From the NCBI GenBank assembly GCA_002419285.1, contig DIFU01000070.1:1-47989 (forward strand): a stretch of DNA of 47,989 nt. The letters are read 5' to 3'. Each line of letters begins with the position of its first letter. Position 1 is the first letter of the stretch. The DNA comes from Prolixibacteraceae bacterium UBA5740 (lineage in GTDB: Bacteria; Bacteroidota; Bacteroidia; Bacteroidales; Prolixibacteraceae). The notes below the pieces were generated by a model, which was not told where the DNA came from, searched no databases, and saw nothing but the letters and a program-made list of their open reading frames with translations. Of the stretch, positions 17,205 through 25,960 are shown piece by piece. Position numbers and translations under genes: made by a program.

Positions 17205-18095
17205 TTATGACGCCTGATAAGCGTCAATGCCCGATACAATGGTATCTTTGGAAATCTTTTTTACCAATCCCTGTAGCACCTTACCCGGACCAATTTCGGT
17301 AAACTCCAAGGCTCCATCGGCAACCATGTTCTCCACAGTTTGGGTCCACCTGACAGGAGCGGTAAGTTGCGCCACCAGATTCTGCCTGATCACTTCAGGA
17401 TCCGAAACAGGTAAGGCATTCACATTTTGGTAAATCGGACACAACGGAGTCTGAAATGAAGTATTCATGATTGCTGCGGCCAGTTCTTCCCTGGCAGGTT
17501 CCATCAATGGTGAATGGAAAGCCCCTCCAACAACAAGCTTCAAAGCCCTTTTGGCTCCCCTTGCCGTCAACATTTCACACGCCTTATCAATTCCAGCTAC
17601 AGATCCTGAAATGACCAATTGGCCCGGACAATTATAATTGGCTGGAACAACCACATCATCAATCAAGGAACAAACTTCCTCCACTACTGCATCCTCTAAC
17701 CCAACAATGGCTGCCATGGTGGATTGTTCAGCCTCACATGCTTTTTGCATGGCCAATGCACGCTGAAAAACGAGCATCAGACCATCCTCAAATGTCAACA
17801 CACCATTAGCCACAAGAGCCGAAAACTCTCCAAGTGAGTGTCCTGCTACCATATCGGGCCGAAAATGTTGCATTGTCTTTGTCAACAGCACTGAGTGCAG
17901 AAATATGGCAGGCTGTGTAACTTTAGTCTGCTTCAGGTCATCAACAGTCCCTTCAAACATGATGTCAGAAATGCGATACCCCAAAAGGTCATTTGCCTTT
18001 TCAAACAACTCGCGGGCAACATCAGAATTTTCATAAAGATCTTTTCCCATTCCGGGGAATTGGGCCCCTTGACCAGGGAATACGTATGCCTTCAT
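17205..18095 (-). CDS. fabD: Malonyl-CoA:ACP transacylase
   Basis: The 296-residue enzyme moves malonyl from CoA to acyl carrier protein to supply fatty-acid synthesis in the cytoplasm. It begins MKAYVFPGQGAQFPGMG, has the nucleophile Ser87 in AGHSLGE, QPAIF near 61-65, and His194 in GGAFHSPLM. ATG 18095 is used rather than the in-frame start at 18149 because the family begins here and an exact minus-strand promoter box (18147-18154) puts transcription start downstream of 18149. It is apparently monocistronic; no other fab gene is adjacent. Confidence 0.95.
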   Translation of the reverse strand: MKAYVFPGQGAQFPGMGKDLYENSDVARELFEKANDLLGYRISDIMFEGTVDDLKQTKVTQPAIFLHSVLLTKTMQHFRPDMVAGHSLGEFSALVANGVLTFEDGLMLVFQRALAMQKACEAEQSTMAAIVGLEDAVVEEVCSLIDDVVVPANYNCPGQLVISGSVAGIDKACEMLTARGAKRALKLVVGGAFHSPLMEPAREELAAAIMNTSFQTPLCPIYQNVNALPVSDPEVIRQNLVAQLTAPVRWTQTVENMVADGALEFTEIGPGKVLQGLVKKISKDTIVSGIDAYQAS

Positions 18096-18146
18096 ATAAT
18101 TTTCAATTTTACTCCGGAAAACTACCGGACCGTTATACAAACGTCG

Positions 18147-18154
18147 CAAATATA
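18147..18154 (-). promoter_or_regulatory. Predicted promoter (-7 box) of fabD
   Basis: Minus-strand TATATTTG matches TAnnTTTG exactly; a TTTC at about 18172-18175 may be a weak -33 element. Start would be near 18141, about 46 nt before the fabD ATG. Confidence 0.5.
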
Positions 18155-18345
18155 ATAGATTAATGGATGATGAAAACTCACATTAACACGTCGCGAACCA
18201 GACTTAAAACTTAGATGGAATCCGGCTCTATTGTTCAACCCAATCATCCCAAAATTCAAAAACAGCATCGCAGGGAATCTTACTTCATATTATAGAAAGG
18301 AAATGAAAAACCAGCAATGACCGTTAGTGCATTTGGGATTTCGAT

Positions 18346-18353
18346 TATCTTTG
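18346..18353 (+). promoter_or_regulatory. Predicted promoter (-7 box) of the GH92 gene
   Basis: TATCTTTG matches TAnnTTTG exactly, with TTAG about 19 nt upstream as a weak -33 element. Start would be near 18360, about 18 nt before the ATG at 18378. Confidence 0.45.
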
Positions 18354-18377
18354 CTTCCCGTGACTAAACTGAATGAT

Positions 18378-20615
18378 ATGAATCTGAAACAGACCTGTAT
18401 CCTATTCCTTATTGGAATAATGTTTTCATGTAATGCTCCCGACCGGCAACCAAAGTTGCCGCATGTTTATACCATGATCGGTACAGCCACTGGCGTTACG
18501 GACATAACATCGCTTAAGCCCGGAAACATGGAAAGTTTCGGCCAGACGGTCCCGGCCATCACGGCACCATTCGCCATGACCCAGTGGACGCCCCAAACAA
18601 CTCTGGGAGAACATAAATGCAATGCACCCTTCTATTTCGGACAGGGAATCCTGAATGGTTTCAGGGCAACTCATTGGACCAGCGGATCATGCGTTAAAGA
18701 CTACGGCAGTTTTACCCTGATGCCAATTTCAGGTGATGCCACTCACCTTCCTCAAGTAAGAAGAGCTTCGTTACTGATTGACAGCGAAAGCCTCACCCCT
18801 GCCTACGGTGCCTTCCATTTGCCTGAATATGAAGTAATCACGGAAATTACTGCGACCAAACGAAGTGGTATATTCAGACTGTCATGGGCAAACCCCACAA
18901 ACCCATCCGTAGTTTTTGACATCAATAACAATGAAGGCAAAGGATTTATTGGCTTTGATCCTGAAACAAAGGAAATCATTGCAGAGAATCCAGTGACCAG
19001 GCTTTACAATGGAAATGGCCAGACAGCCGGATTCAGCGGCTACATGGTCGTTAAATTTGATTGCGAAATCACTGGTTTTACCCCCTATAGCGACTACCAG
19101 CTTTTTGGCGATTCGCTGCAACTTTCCGATATGCCCCGAATGGGTGCCAAGGTAAGTCTGGTTCCTCCAGCCAACAATATTGTGCATGTCAAGATTGGAA
19201 CTTCTTTCACAAGTATTGAGAATGCGCGTGAGAATCTGGAAGCTGAAATCCCCGGCTGGGATTTTTATGAAATTAAATCAGATCTGGAATCAACTTGGGA
19301 AAACCTGTTAGGCACCATTACCGTTGAAGGAGGCACTCCCGAAAAAACCAAAGAGTTTTATACTGCCATTTACCATAGTTGCCTGCATCCACGGTTATAC
19401 AGTGATGTTGATGGCTCTTATCCGGGATTTGGAGATGATTCATCCATTTATGTTGCTGAAGGCTTTGACTATTATTGTGACTTCTCAGCCTGGGATACAT
19501 ACCGGGCCCAAATGCCTTTATTAAGCCTGATTGCACCAAAAGAGTACCGCGATATGATGACATCATTGATCAAAAAAGCGGAACAGGGAGGCTGGCTGCC
19601 AACCTTCCCCATGTGGAACAGTTATACCTCGGCCATGATCGGTGATCATGCCGGAGCCATTCTTGGGGATGCCATCATGAAGGGATTTGAGATCGATAAG
19701 GAGACAGCCTGGAAGTATATGAGACAAAATGCCTTTGAGATCCCGTCAGATTACGACGAGTATGCAGATGGCAAAGGCCGAAGGGCGCTGAGAACCTATC
19801 TTGAATATGGGTATATTCCCCTGGAAGATGAAGTACTTGAGGCATTTCACACACACGAACAGGTATCGAGAACCCTTGAGTATTCATATAATGATTGGGT
19901 TCTATCCCAAGTGGCCTTAAAGCTGGGACATGAAAGTGACTTTGAGGAATTGTCATTTCGGTCACAGAACTATAAAAATGTTTTCGATCCCGATAAAGGG
20001 TGGGTTTGTGGCCGATATACCGACGGTACCTTTACTGAGGAGTTTGAGGCTGATATGCCGATGTTTTATATCACGGAGGGAACACCAAAGCATTATACAT
20101 GGTATGTCCCGCATGACCCCTCAGGCTTGATGGAACTCATGGGGGGCAAGGAATCATACCTGAATCAGCTTCAGCAATTTATCGGCAATAAGGAGTACTG
20201 GCATGGCAATGAACCGAGCCATCATATCCCTTACATGTTTAATTTTGCCGATCGTTGGGACCTGACACAGAAAACCGTAAAAAACATCCTTGACACCGAA
20301 TATCAGGACAATGCAGGAGGATTGCCCGGCAATGATGATGCAGGACAGCTTTCGGCATGGTATGTTTTCTCGTCGATGGGATTTTACCCTGTAGCTCCCG
20401 GAAGCAATGAATATCAGCTATCCTCCCCTGTTTTCAGTAAAGTGACGATAAAGCTTGACAAAGATTATTATAAAGGAAAAACCTTTACACTGGTCGCTGA
20501 TGAAACTGCCGAAACAGGCATATATTCAACTGCAAAACTGAATGGCAAGGACTCGGGAATAACCCTTAAACACGAAAACCTAATTAAAGGGGGCAATTTA
20601 TCGTTCCATAAATAA
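18378..20615 (+). CDS. GH92 family alpha-mannosidase lipoprotein
   Basis: The 745-residue protein has a lipoprotein signal ending IMFSCN (Cys at about 18). GH92 landmarks include GTATGVTDI near the N-terminus, the catalytic-domain segments SAWDTYRAQMPLLSL and GGWLPTFPMW, and the highly conserved C-terminal GNDDAGQLSAWYVFSSMG with FYPVAPGS. These Ca2+-dependent inverting exo-mannosidases trim alpha-mannosides of N-glycans or yeast mannan at the cell surface. ATG 18378 gives a clean signal peptide and follows a promoter box; a GTG at 18327 lies upstream of that box. No other glycan genes adjoin it. Confidence 0.92.
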   Translation: MNLKQTCILFLIGIMFSCNAPDRQPKLPHVYTMIGTATGVTDITSLKPGNMESFGQTVPAITAPFAMTQWTPQTTLGEHKCNAPFYFGQGILNGFRATHWTSGSCVKDYGSFTLMPISGDATHLPQVRRASLLIDSESLTPAYGAFHLPEYEVITEITATKRSGIFRLSWANPTNPSVVFDINNNEGKGFIGFDPETKEIIAENPVTRLYNGNGQTAGFSGYMVVKFDCEITGFTPYSDYQLFGDSLQLSDMPRMGAKVSLVPPANNIVHVKIGTSFTSIENARENLEAEIPGWDFYEIKSDLESTWENLLGTITVEGGTPEKTKEFYTAIYHSCLHPRLYSDVDGSYPGFGDDSSIYVAEGFDYYCDFSAWDTYRAQMPLLSLIAPKEYRDMMTSLIKKAEQGGWLPTFPMWNSYTSAMIGDHAGAILGDAIMKGFEIDKETAWKYMRQNAFEIPSDYDEYADGKGRRALRTYLEYGYIPLEDEVLEAFHTHEQVSRTLEYSYNDWVLSQVALKLGHESDFEELSFRSQNYKNVFDPDKGWVCGRYTDGTFTEEFEADMPMFYITEGTPKHYTWYVPHDPSGLMELMGGKESYLNQLQQFIGNKEYWHGNEPSHHIPYMFNFADRWDLTQKTVKNILDTEYQDNAGGLPGNDDAGQLSAWYVFSSMGFYPVAPGSNEYQLSSPVFSKVTIKLDKDYYKGKTFTLVADETAETGIYSTAKLNGKDSGITLKHENLIKGGNLSFHK

Positions 20616-20625
20616 TTCAACCAAA

Positions 20626-20675
20626 ATAAAAAATCATCTGATCCTGGCAATTCGCCATGGGTCAGATGATTTTTT
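20626..20675. terminator. Bidirectional terminator between GH92 and the FKBP operon
   Basis: AAAAAATCATCTGA and TCAGATGATTTTTT form a long stem, and the central part can fold into a second small stem TGGC-aattc-GCCA. A/T runs on both sides allow it to end both convergent transcripts. Confidence 0.8.
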
Positions 20676-20746
20676 AATCAGCAGGAAATTAATATCGGAG
20701 TATATATCCAACTGAGGTTTCCTTTGCTGTCGAAGGGAATATTTTT

Positions 20747-21268
20747 CTAATTGGATTCCGAGGCTCTGTAAACTTTATGAATCCTGACTTCAAACAACAT
20801 GGTAGAAAAGGCAGGGATATATCCGGAACCATTTTGGCCATAAGCTATTTCAGAAGGCACTATCAAGTTGGCGACACTGCCCATCTTCATCATTTGGACA
20901 GCTTCATTCAGTCCATCTATCACTCCGGCCCGTACTCCAACCGGCACAACCGCGAAGCGCAGGGGATCATAATAATGTCCTTCTTCCGTGATGTTGAAAT
21001 CTACCAGGGTACTGTCGATCAACCAGGTACGATATAGTACATCCACCTGGTCACCGACTTTTATGCTATCACCGGTACCTGCCACGGTTTCAATAAAGTA
21101 TAAACCGGTTTTGGTGGGTTTAACCGTGATATTATTCTTTTGGATGAACTGATCAAGCAATTCAAGTTCCCTTTCCCTAAGTTTACCCAAGTCATTATCG
21201 TCACATGCGTAAAACAATCCGGAAACGATGACTACTGCAATAAGTCCTGTTATTAATCTGATCCTCAT
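20747..21268 (-). CDS. FKBP-type peptidyl-prolyl isomerase lipoprotein (second copy)
   Basis: From ATG 21268 the protein has 173 residues, with a lipoprotein signal MRIRLITGLIAVVIVSGLFYACDD (Cys at 22; given as its end LFYACDD). The C-terminal FKBP domain contains GDQVDVLYRTW, IDGLNEAVQMMKMGS, LIVPSEIAYG and IPAFSTMLFEV. It probably helps fold exported proteins at the membrane. It is last in the order DHH phosphoesterase, FKBP, FKBP. The upstream part of the longest frame (to 21316) is basic and unlike a signal peptide, which supports the internal start. Confidence 0.85.
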   Translation of the reverse strand: MRIRLITGLIAVVIVSGLFYACDDNDLGKLRERELELLDQFIQKNNITVKPTKTGLYFIETVAGTGDSIKVGDQVDVLYRTWLIDSTLVDFNITEEGHYYDPLRFAVVPVGVRAGVIDGLNEAVQMMKMGSVANLIVPSEIAYGQNGSGYIPAFSTMLFEVRIHKVYRASESN

Positions 21269-21374
21269 ACTTATTTTTCCGTATTTATTGATTGATTTCT
21301 TTTTAACGTATACCATCTATCCCTGTTGTATGTTTCCTAAAGTTTATTGGATATATGGTTTATAATTCTACGGT

Positions 21375-21893
21375 CTATTGTGCAGCGACCGGTTTTATAT
21401 CTTTCATTTTCATTGCAAATACAATGGTGCTGAAAGGAGGAATCACTCCGGGTACACCTTCGGCACCATATGCCAAATCAGAAGGGATGATGCATTCCAC
21501 TTTTCTGCCCTTGTTCATATACTTCATCATGTCATCCCAGCCTTCGATCATTTCCACACCTTTATAAACAAAGGTGTAGAGTGAATCCTGTGAATGCCAC
21601 ACCGATGCATCAAATACTTCACCGGTGATCAAAAATCCATAATAAATCACTGACAGGGTATCTCCCGCCTTAGGCATTTCGCCTTGTCCTGCCTCAACAG
21701 GAACATAAAATACGCCGGCAGCGGTGGTATCCACGTTATGCCCTTTGCTTACAAGCCGGGCCAGATATTCTGACAACATACCCTGTTCCCTCTCCGGGGT
21801 ATAGTCAATGGTTTCATCCTTAAGACAGGCTGTAGCCACAAAAAACAGGAATCCAAAATATAAACCTAAACGAATCAATTTGTAATTTTTCAT
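21375..21893 (-). CDS. FKBP-type peptidyl-prolyl isomerase lipoprotein (GldI-like)
   Basis: A 172-residue lipoprotein (signal ending VATACLKD) with an FKBP domain: GDTLSVIYYGFLITGEVFDAS (landmarks SVIYYGFL and GEVFDAS), MIEGWDDMMKYMNKG, IPSDLAYGAEG and IPPFSTIVFAM. It catalyses prolyl isomerisation in the periplasm. FKBP lipoproteins beside a DHH phosphoesterase and ndk recall the gldI gene of gliding flavobacteria, but gliding cannot be inferred from this alone. It starts 12 nt after the DHH gene, so they are co-transcribed. The two FKBPs are similar in size and may be an old duplication. Confidence 0.87.
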   Translation of the reverse strand: MKNYKLIRLGLYFGFLFFVATACLKDETIDYTPEREQGMLSEYLARLVSKGHNVDTTAAGVFYVPVEAGQGEMPKAGDTLSVIYYGFLITGEVFDASVWHSQDSLYTFVYKGVEMIEGWDDMMKYMNKGRKVECIIPSDLAYGAEGVPGVIPPFSTIVFAMKMKDIKPVAAQ

Positions 21894-21905
21894 AATCTAC
21901 CTTAA

Positions 21906-22937
21906 TTAATCTGCATTATTGAGAAGATGAAGATAGTCAGGCAAAAGTTGCGTAAACCTTTCTAAAGTTTCCTGAAGGGAAAGTTTAATCTCACCCCCGG
22001 CAGCATTCAGGTGTCCTCCACCGTTAAAGTGTTCGGATGAAAACGCATTTGCGGGGAAATTACCTTTTGACCTTAATGAAACCTTGACATAGCCATCCTT
22101 TTCAATGAACAACGCACTAAACACAATCTGGTTGATCGAAAGCGGAATATTCACGAATCCTTCTGTATCACCCGGCACAAAATTATACTTTTTCAGCTCA
22201 TCACGACTTAAACTGATATAGCCAGTTCTGTATTCAGGCAATACGACCATTTTCTCGAGCAGACTATACCCCATTAAACGAAGCCTGTCAACTGAAAAAT
22301 TGTGATAAACACGCCCATGAATTGATTCCGTATCGATTCCATAAGCCATCAAGGCTGATAGTACCTTATAGAGATTGGGTCGTGAGGTGTTATGGCTGAA
22401 CGAACCTGTATCCGTCATGATTCCGGTGTACAGCGCTTCTGCTGCCTCATGGTTCAGAAACTGTTCAAGCCCGAGAGAAACCACAAAATCATACACTAAT
22501 TCGGCCGAGGAGCTATATTCAGGCTCCGAAACGGTATAATGACAAAACGCTGTTGGATAAGGATGGTGGTCAACCATGATTTTTGTTCCGCCAAAAGATG
22601 CGATGGCACTCTCCATTTCGTCGGTTCGATTGATATCATTGAAATCGACACAAAACATGATTCCGCACCTCTCCAAATAATTGACAGAGGTTTTCCTCAT
22701 CTTCTGATAATTGAATATTTCAATATCCCCGTTGAGCCATGACAAAAATCCCGGATAATCATTGGGTGATATAATCTTGACTTCATGTCCCGCATTCTTC
22801 AGCACCACGGCAAGTCCGTAGGCCGAACCAATGGCATCACCATCGGGATTTGAATGAGGTACAACAACAATGGGTGATGAATTTTGGGCAAGCAAATCAG
22901 AAATTGCTCCAATTATTTCATTATCAGTATTTTTCAA
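21906..22937 (-). CDS. DHH/DHHA1 phosphoesterase (NrnA-like)
   Basis: About 343 residues. The DHH domain shows VPHSNPDGDAIGSAYGL (region of motif I, core NPDGDAIGS), CVDFNDINR, MVDHHPYPT; the DHHA1 end shows GGGHLNAAGGE. Such enzymes degrade nano-RNA or 3',5'-pAp, and related ones cleave pApA from c-di-AMP, which would link to the PgpH-like enzyme. A TTG at 22937 preceded by AAGGAAAGG is proposed as start, because an exact promoter box (22960-22967) lies inside the longer frame that starts at 22988. First gene of a three-gene operon. Confidence 0.82.
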   Translation of the reverse strand: MKNTDNEIIGAISDLLAQNSSPIVVVPHSNPDGDAIGSAYGLAVVLKNAGHEVKIISPNDYPGFLSWLNGDIEIFNYQKMRKTSVNYLERCGIMFCVDFNDINRTDEMESAIASFGGTKIMVDHHPYPTAFCHYTVSEPEYSSSAELVYDFVVSLGLEQFLNHEAAEALYTGIMTDTGSFSHNTSRPNLYKVLSALMAYGIDTESIHGRVYHNFSVDRLRLMGYSLLEKMVVLPEYRTGYISLSRDELKKYNFVPGDTEGFVNIPLSINQIVFSALFIEKDGYVKVSLRSKGNFPANAFSSEHFNGGGHLNAAGGEIKLSLQETLERFTQLLPDYLHLLNNAD

Positions 22938-22959
22938 AAGCCTTTCCTTTTTTGAGTTG

Positions 22960-22967
22960 CAAAGATA
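22960..22967 (-). promoter_or_regulatory. Predicted promoter (-7 box) of the DHH-FKBP-FKBP operon
   Basis: Minus-strand TATCTTTG matches TAnnTTTG exactly; start would be near 22953. The gap to ndk also contains plus-strand TAATTTTTG (one base too long) that may serve ndk. Confidence 0.45.
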
Positions 22968-23053
22968 AGAATTCTGCCCCACCGTCATAATAACCCACGG
23001 GTTAATTTTTGTTATCTTGCGGCCAGGAATTATAACTTAAAAATGTCCGCAAA

Positions 23054-23473
23054 ATGACTGGTACAATCACACTTACAATGATTAAACCCGATGCTGTAGC
23101 GAACAATCACATCGGTGGTATACTTAAAATGATCAACGAAGCTGGTTTTAGAATCAAGGCCATGAAATACACCCTGTTAAGCAAGGAACAAGCTGGCCAA
23201 TTCTATGCTGTACACAAAGACAAAGGATTTTACAATGACCTTGTTGAGTTTATGACATCCGGACCTATCGTTGCCGCTATTCTTGAAAAGGATAATGCCA
23301 TCGCTGATTTCAGAAAGCTGATTGGTGCAACCAACCCTGCCAATGCTGAACCCGGAACCGTAAGGGCTACCTACGCCGAAAGTGTACAACGCAATGCTGT
23401 CCACGGATCCGACAGTGATGAAAATGCAATAATTGAAAGTGATTTCTTTTTCTCAAAAGTGGATAGGTTCTGA
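23054..23473 (+). CDS. ndk: Nucleoside diphosphate kinase
   Basis: The 139-residue enzyme transfers the terminal phosphate of ATP to NDPs and dNDPs through a phosphohistidine. It begins with the family strand TLTMIKPDAV, and has the catalytic His117 in NAVHGSDS and the GATNPANAEPGTVR nucleotide-binding loop (about 91-104). Length is normal. It diverges from the DHH operon and ends with a bidirectional terminator shared with the recF-DUF721 operon. Confidence 0.97.
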   Translation: MTGTITLTMIKPDAVANNHIGGILKMINEAGFRIKAMKYTLLSKEQAGQFYAVHKDKGFYNDLVEFMTSGPIVAAILEKDNAIADFRKLIGATNPANAEPGTVRATYAESVQRNAVHGSDSDENAIIESDFFFSKVDRF

Positions 23474-23508
23474 GGTTGTCTGATTTTATAATTGGCTCAT
23501 CCATTCCT

Positions 23509-23550
23509 ATAATAAAACCTGTGCCCATGCATAGGTTTTATTATTTTATC
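23509..23550. terminator. Bidirectional terminator between ndk and DUF721
   Basis: ATAATAAAACCT (23509-23520) and AGGTTTTATTAT (23533-23544) form a 12-bp stem with a 12-nt loop and T-rich/A-rich flanks. Confidence 0.75.
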
Positions 23551-23836
23551 TCAGGACTACCTTTCTGATGACCTCTTCTCCCGCCTTTTCATTCAGTCGG
23601 GTACGAAGTTCTTCCCTGAGCATCATTAGTTCGGATCTGACCACGGATGATTCAAGGTCGAGGTACAAGACCCCATCCCTTACCGAGATCTGCCGAAGAT
23701 ATCGGCCCATTGTCTGGCCCAGCATTTCCTGACAATATTCAACGACTTCAAGTTCCTTCATTTTTCCGTCAATTCTCTGCTCCCTGACAAAATCCTTGAG
23801 CAACTGGCCTAGATTTTGCGTGTTGCTTCTTCTCAT
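23546..23836 (-). CDS. DUF721 (DciA-like) protein
   Basis: A 96-residue protein with the DUF721 pattern LGQLLKDFVREQRI...WxxxxG-like helix (here YCQEMLGQTMGRYLRQ), then short strands DGVLYLDLESSVVRSELMM. DUF721 includes DciA, the loader or partner of DnaB helicase in many bacteria; this short Bacteroidota form is usually next to recF, as here. Its start overlaps the recF stop by 4 nt (ATGA), giving translational coupling. Confidence 0.85.
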   Translation of the reverse strand: MRRSNTQNLGQLLKDFVREQRIDGKMKELEVVEYCQEMLGQTMGRYLRQISVRDGVLYLDLESSVVRSELMMLREELRTRLNEKAGEEVIRKVVLR

Positions 23837-24939
23837 GACACCCCTTCCGTTTTTCCGTTTGTTACCATAAATAGTCTGTAATCGGAAGTCACCGAACGCA
23901 ATATGGCATCCAGATGCTCCCTGTTGGTGTCAGTAATGAAAATCTGCCCGAACTGGTCACCTGAAACCAACTTCACAATCTGCTCAACACGATTTTTATC
24001 CAGTTTGTCAAATATGTCATCCAGCAAAAGGATGGGCTTAATTCCTGAAACATTCGCTATAAACTCGAACTGTGCAAGTTTCAGGGCAATCAAATAGGTC
24101 TTTTGCTGCCCCTGTGATCCAATCCTCTTCATAGGATGATCGCCCAGAATCAGACTCATGTCATCCTTATGGATACCCGCGGTTGTGTACTGAACCATCC
24201 GGTCTCGTGCATAAGTTGCCTTGAGCTGGTCGTACATTGGACCTGACGAGAGATCCGACAGATACTCGAGTCCAACCGCTTCGACTCCCCGTGATATAAT
24301 ACTGTAATATTTCTGAAAAACAGGAACCATGTCGCGGATAAAACTTATCCTGCGTTCAAAGATCTTTGTACCAGATTCCGCCAGCTGCCCGTCATATACA
24401 TCAATGACTTCAACATCAGGAGCCTGCCCCTGTGATACTTGCTTCAGGAGATTGTTTCTCTGCATCAACACCCTGTTATATCTGATCAGGTCGTGCAAAT
24501 AACCACTGTCAAACTGGGAAATCACACCGTCCATGAACCGTCGCCGCTCCTCACTCCCTCCCATAATCAATACAGAATCCCCGGGGGACACCATGACAAG
24601 GGGCAGCAAGCCAATGTGTTCCGACATCTTCCTGTAGGCCTTGCTGTTGCGTTTTATCTGTTTTTTCTGGCTCTCCTGATAACTGCATATGATTTCTTCC
24701 TCCTTGCCTGTCCGGTTATAAAAACCTTTAAGCATAAACCAGTTTTCTCCATGCCGCACATTCATATGGTCAACGGAATTAAAAAAACTCTTGGTAAACG
24801 AGAGATAATAAATTGCATCAAGCAGGTTGGTCTTTCCAGCCCCATTGTCACCAATGAAGCAGTTCAGCCGGGGGACACAATCAAGGACAACCTCTTGAAA
24901 ATTCTTGAAATTTACTGCAGTAAGATTTTTAAGATACAT
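23833..24939 (-). CDS. recF: DNA replication and repair protein RecF
   Basis: The 368-residue SMC-like ATPase loads RecA at single-strand gaps. It starts MYLKNLTAVNFKNF, with Walker A GDNGAGKT (30-37), signature GSQGQQKT, and Walker B LLLDDIFDKLD near the C-terminus. ATG 24939 is chosen because the family begins here; the longer frame to 25020 extends past the predicted promoter (24966-24994), so it would not be transcribed. The DUF721 gene overlaps its stop. Confidence 0.95.
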   Translation of the reverse strand: MYLKNLTAVNFKNFQEVVLDCVPRLNCFIGDNGAGKTNLLDAIYYLSFTKSFFNSVDHMNVRHGENWFMLKGFYNRTGKEEEIICSYQESQKKQIKRNSKAYRKMSEHIGLLPLVMVSPGDSVLIMGGSEERRRFMDGVISQFDSGYLHDLIRYNRVLMQRNNLLKQVSQGQAPDVEVIDVYDGQLAESGTKIFERRISFIRDMVPVFQKYYSIISRGVEAVGLEYLSDLSSGPMYDQLKATYARDRMVQYTTAGIHKDDMSLILGDHPMKRIGSQGQQKTYLIALKLAQFEFIANVSGIKPILLLDDIFDKLDKNRVEQIVKLVSGDQFGQIFITDTNREHLDAILRSVTSDYRLFMVTNGKTEGVS

Positions 24940-24965
24940 GCTTGAACAGGTAGTTACAGGACTCA

Positions 24966-24994
24966 CAAATCTACTTAAAAAAACACTCTCCAAA
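24966..24994 (-). promoter_or_regulatory. Predicted promoter of recF-DUF721
   Basis: Minus-strand -7 box TAGATTTG (24966-24973) matches exactly, with a TTTG (24991-24994) 17 nt upstream. Transcription would start near 24959, about 20 nt before recF. Confidence 0.55.
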
Positions 24995-25176
24995 AAACAG
25001 GGTGTATGCCGGGCATGCAAAACTTCACGGGATATCTACCACAAAAAAGGTCGGTTCAGGTACACATTGGAGCATACCTGTCAGGTAGTTAATGTTTATT
25101 ACTGATAATAACACATCGTTGTTGATTAATATCCAAAATATTGAAGAAAGGACAGAGCCATTTTTGAAAAAAAAGC

Positions 25177-25184
25177 TATTTTTG
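25177..25184 (+). promoter_or_regulatory. Predicted promoter (-7 box) of the TPR membrane protein
   Basis: TATTTTTG matches TAnnTTTG exactly; the nearest TTTG upstream is only 10 nt away, so the -33 element is unclear. Start would be near 25191, about 20 nt before the ATG. Confidence 0.45.
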
Positions 25185-25210
25185 CGACACAATTTTTGAA
25201 CAGTTTTAAA

Positions 25211-25900
25211 ATGGCGAAAAAGAAATCAACACAGCACGATAACGTACAGGATATTGAAAGTGCTTTAACCAGGACTGAACAATTCATCGAAGACAATCAA
25301 AAACTGATTACCTACATTGTAGGGGCTATCGTGGTCGTGGTTGCTGCATTCCTGGGATTAAACAAATTTATTCTTCAGCCGAAGGAAGATGAAGCCCAAT
25401 CGCAAATGTTCATGGCTGAAAATTACTTTGAAAAAGACTCATTCAATCTGGCAATAAATGGAGATGGCAATTATCTCGGTTTTCTTGATATCATTGACGA
25501 TTATGGAATGACCAAGTCTGCCAAACTGGCTAAATATTATACCGGTGTTTCTTACCTCAGACTTGGCGAATACCAGGAAGCCATTAACTACCTAGGGAAG
25601 TTCAAAACCAATGACATTTTACTGGCTTCCGTAAAAGAGGGCAGCATAGGAGATGCATACTCCGAACTTGGTAATGACAATAAGGCACTGCAGCATTACA
25701 TTAAGGCAACGGATATATCAGCCAACAACTTCACCACCCCGATTTACCTCATGAAGGCAGCCGCCCTTTATGAAAAGCAAGGTGAAACAGCCAAGGCACT
25801 CGATCTTTACAACCGAATCAAAAAGGACTTTCCTGATACCAGCGAAGGACAAAATATTGAAAAATACATTGCCCGTGTAACCACCCTTCTCGGGAAATAA
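25211..25900 (+). CDS. TPR membrane protein (YfgM-like)
   Basis: A 229-residue protein with a basic N-terminus (MAKKKSTQ), one transmembrane helix at about 33-52 and a periplasmic C-terminal TPR domain (YLRLGEYQEAINYLGKF, SELGNDNKALQHYIKA, KQGETAKALDLYNRI). This is the layout of YfgM-type proteins, partners of the Sec translocon and periplasmic chaperones. ATG 25211 is used; a TTG at 25196 in the same frame is less likely. Between it and ribH is a hairpin with T run that may attenuate read-through. Confidence 0.82.
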   Translation: MAKKKSTQHDNVQDIESALTRTEQFIEDNQKLITYIVGAIVVVVAAFLGLNKFILQPKEDEAQSQMFMAENYFEKDSFNLAINGDGNYLGFLDIIDDYGMTKSAKLAKYYTGVSYLRLGEYQEAINYLGKFKTNDILLASVKEGSIGDAYSELGNDNKALQHYIKATDISANNFTTPIYLMKAAALYEKQGETAKALDLYNRIKKDFPDTSEGQNIEKYIARVTTLLGK

Positions 25901-25924
25901 AGTCAATCTATTTAAACTATATAT

Positions 25925-25951
25925 CCCGTCATTGCTGATGGGATTTTTTTT
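25925..25951 (+). terminator. Hairpin terminator or attenuator between the TPR gene and ribH
   Basis: CCCGTCA-ttgc-TGATGGG (25925-25942, one G-T pair) followed by eight T. It lies 10 nt before ribH, so ribH needs read-through or its own start. Confidence 0.75.
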
Positions 25952-25960
25952 ATCATCATT

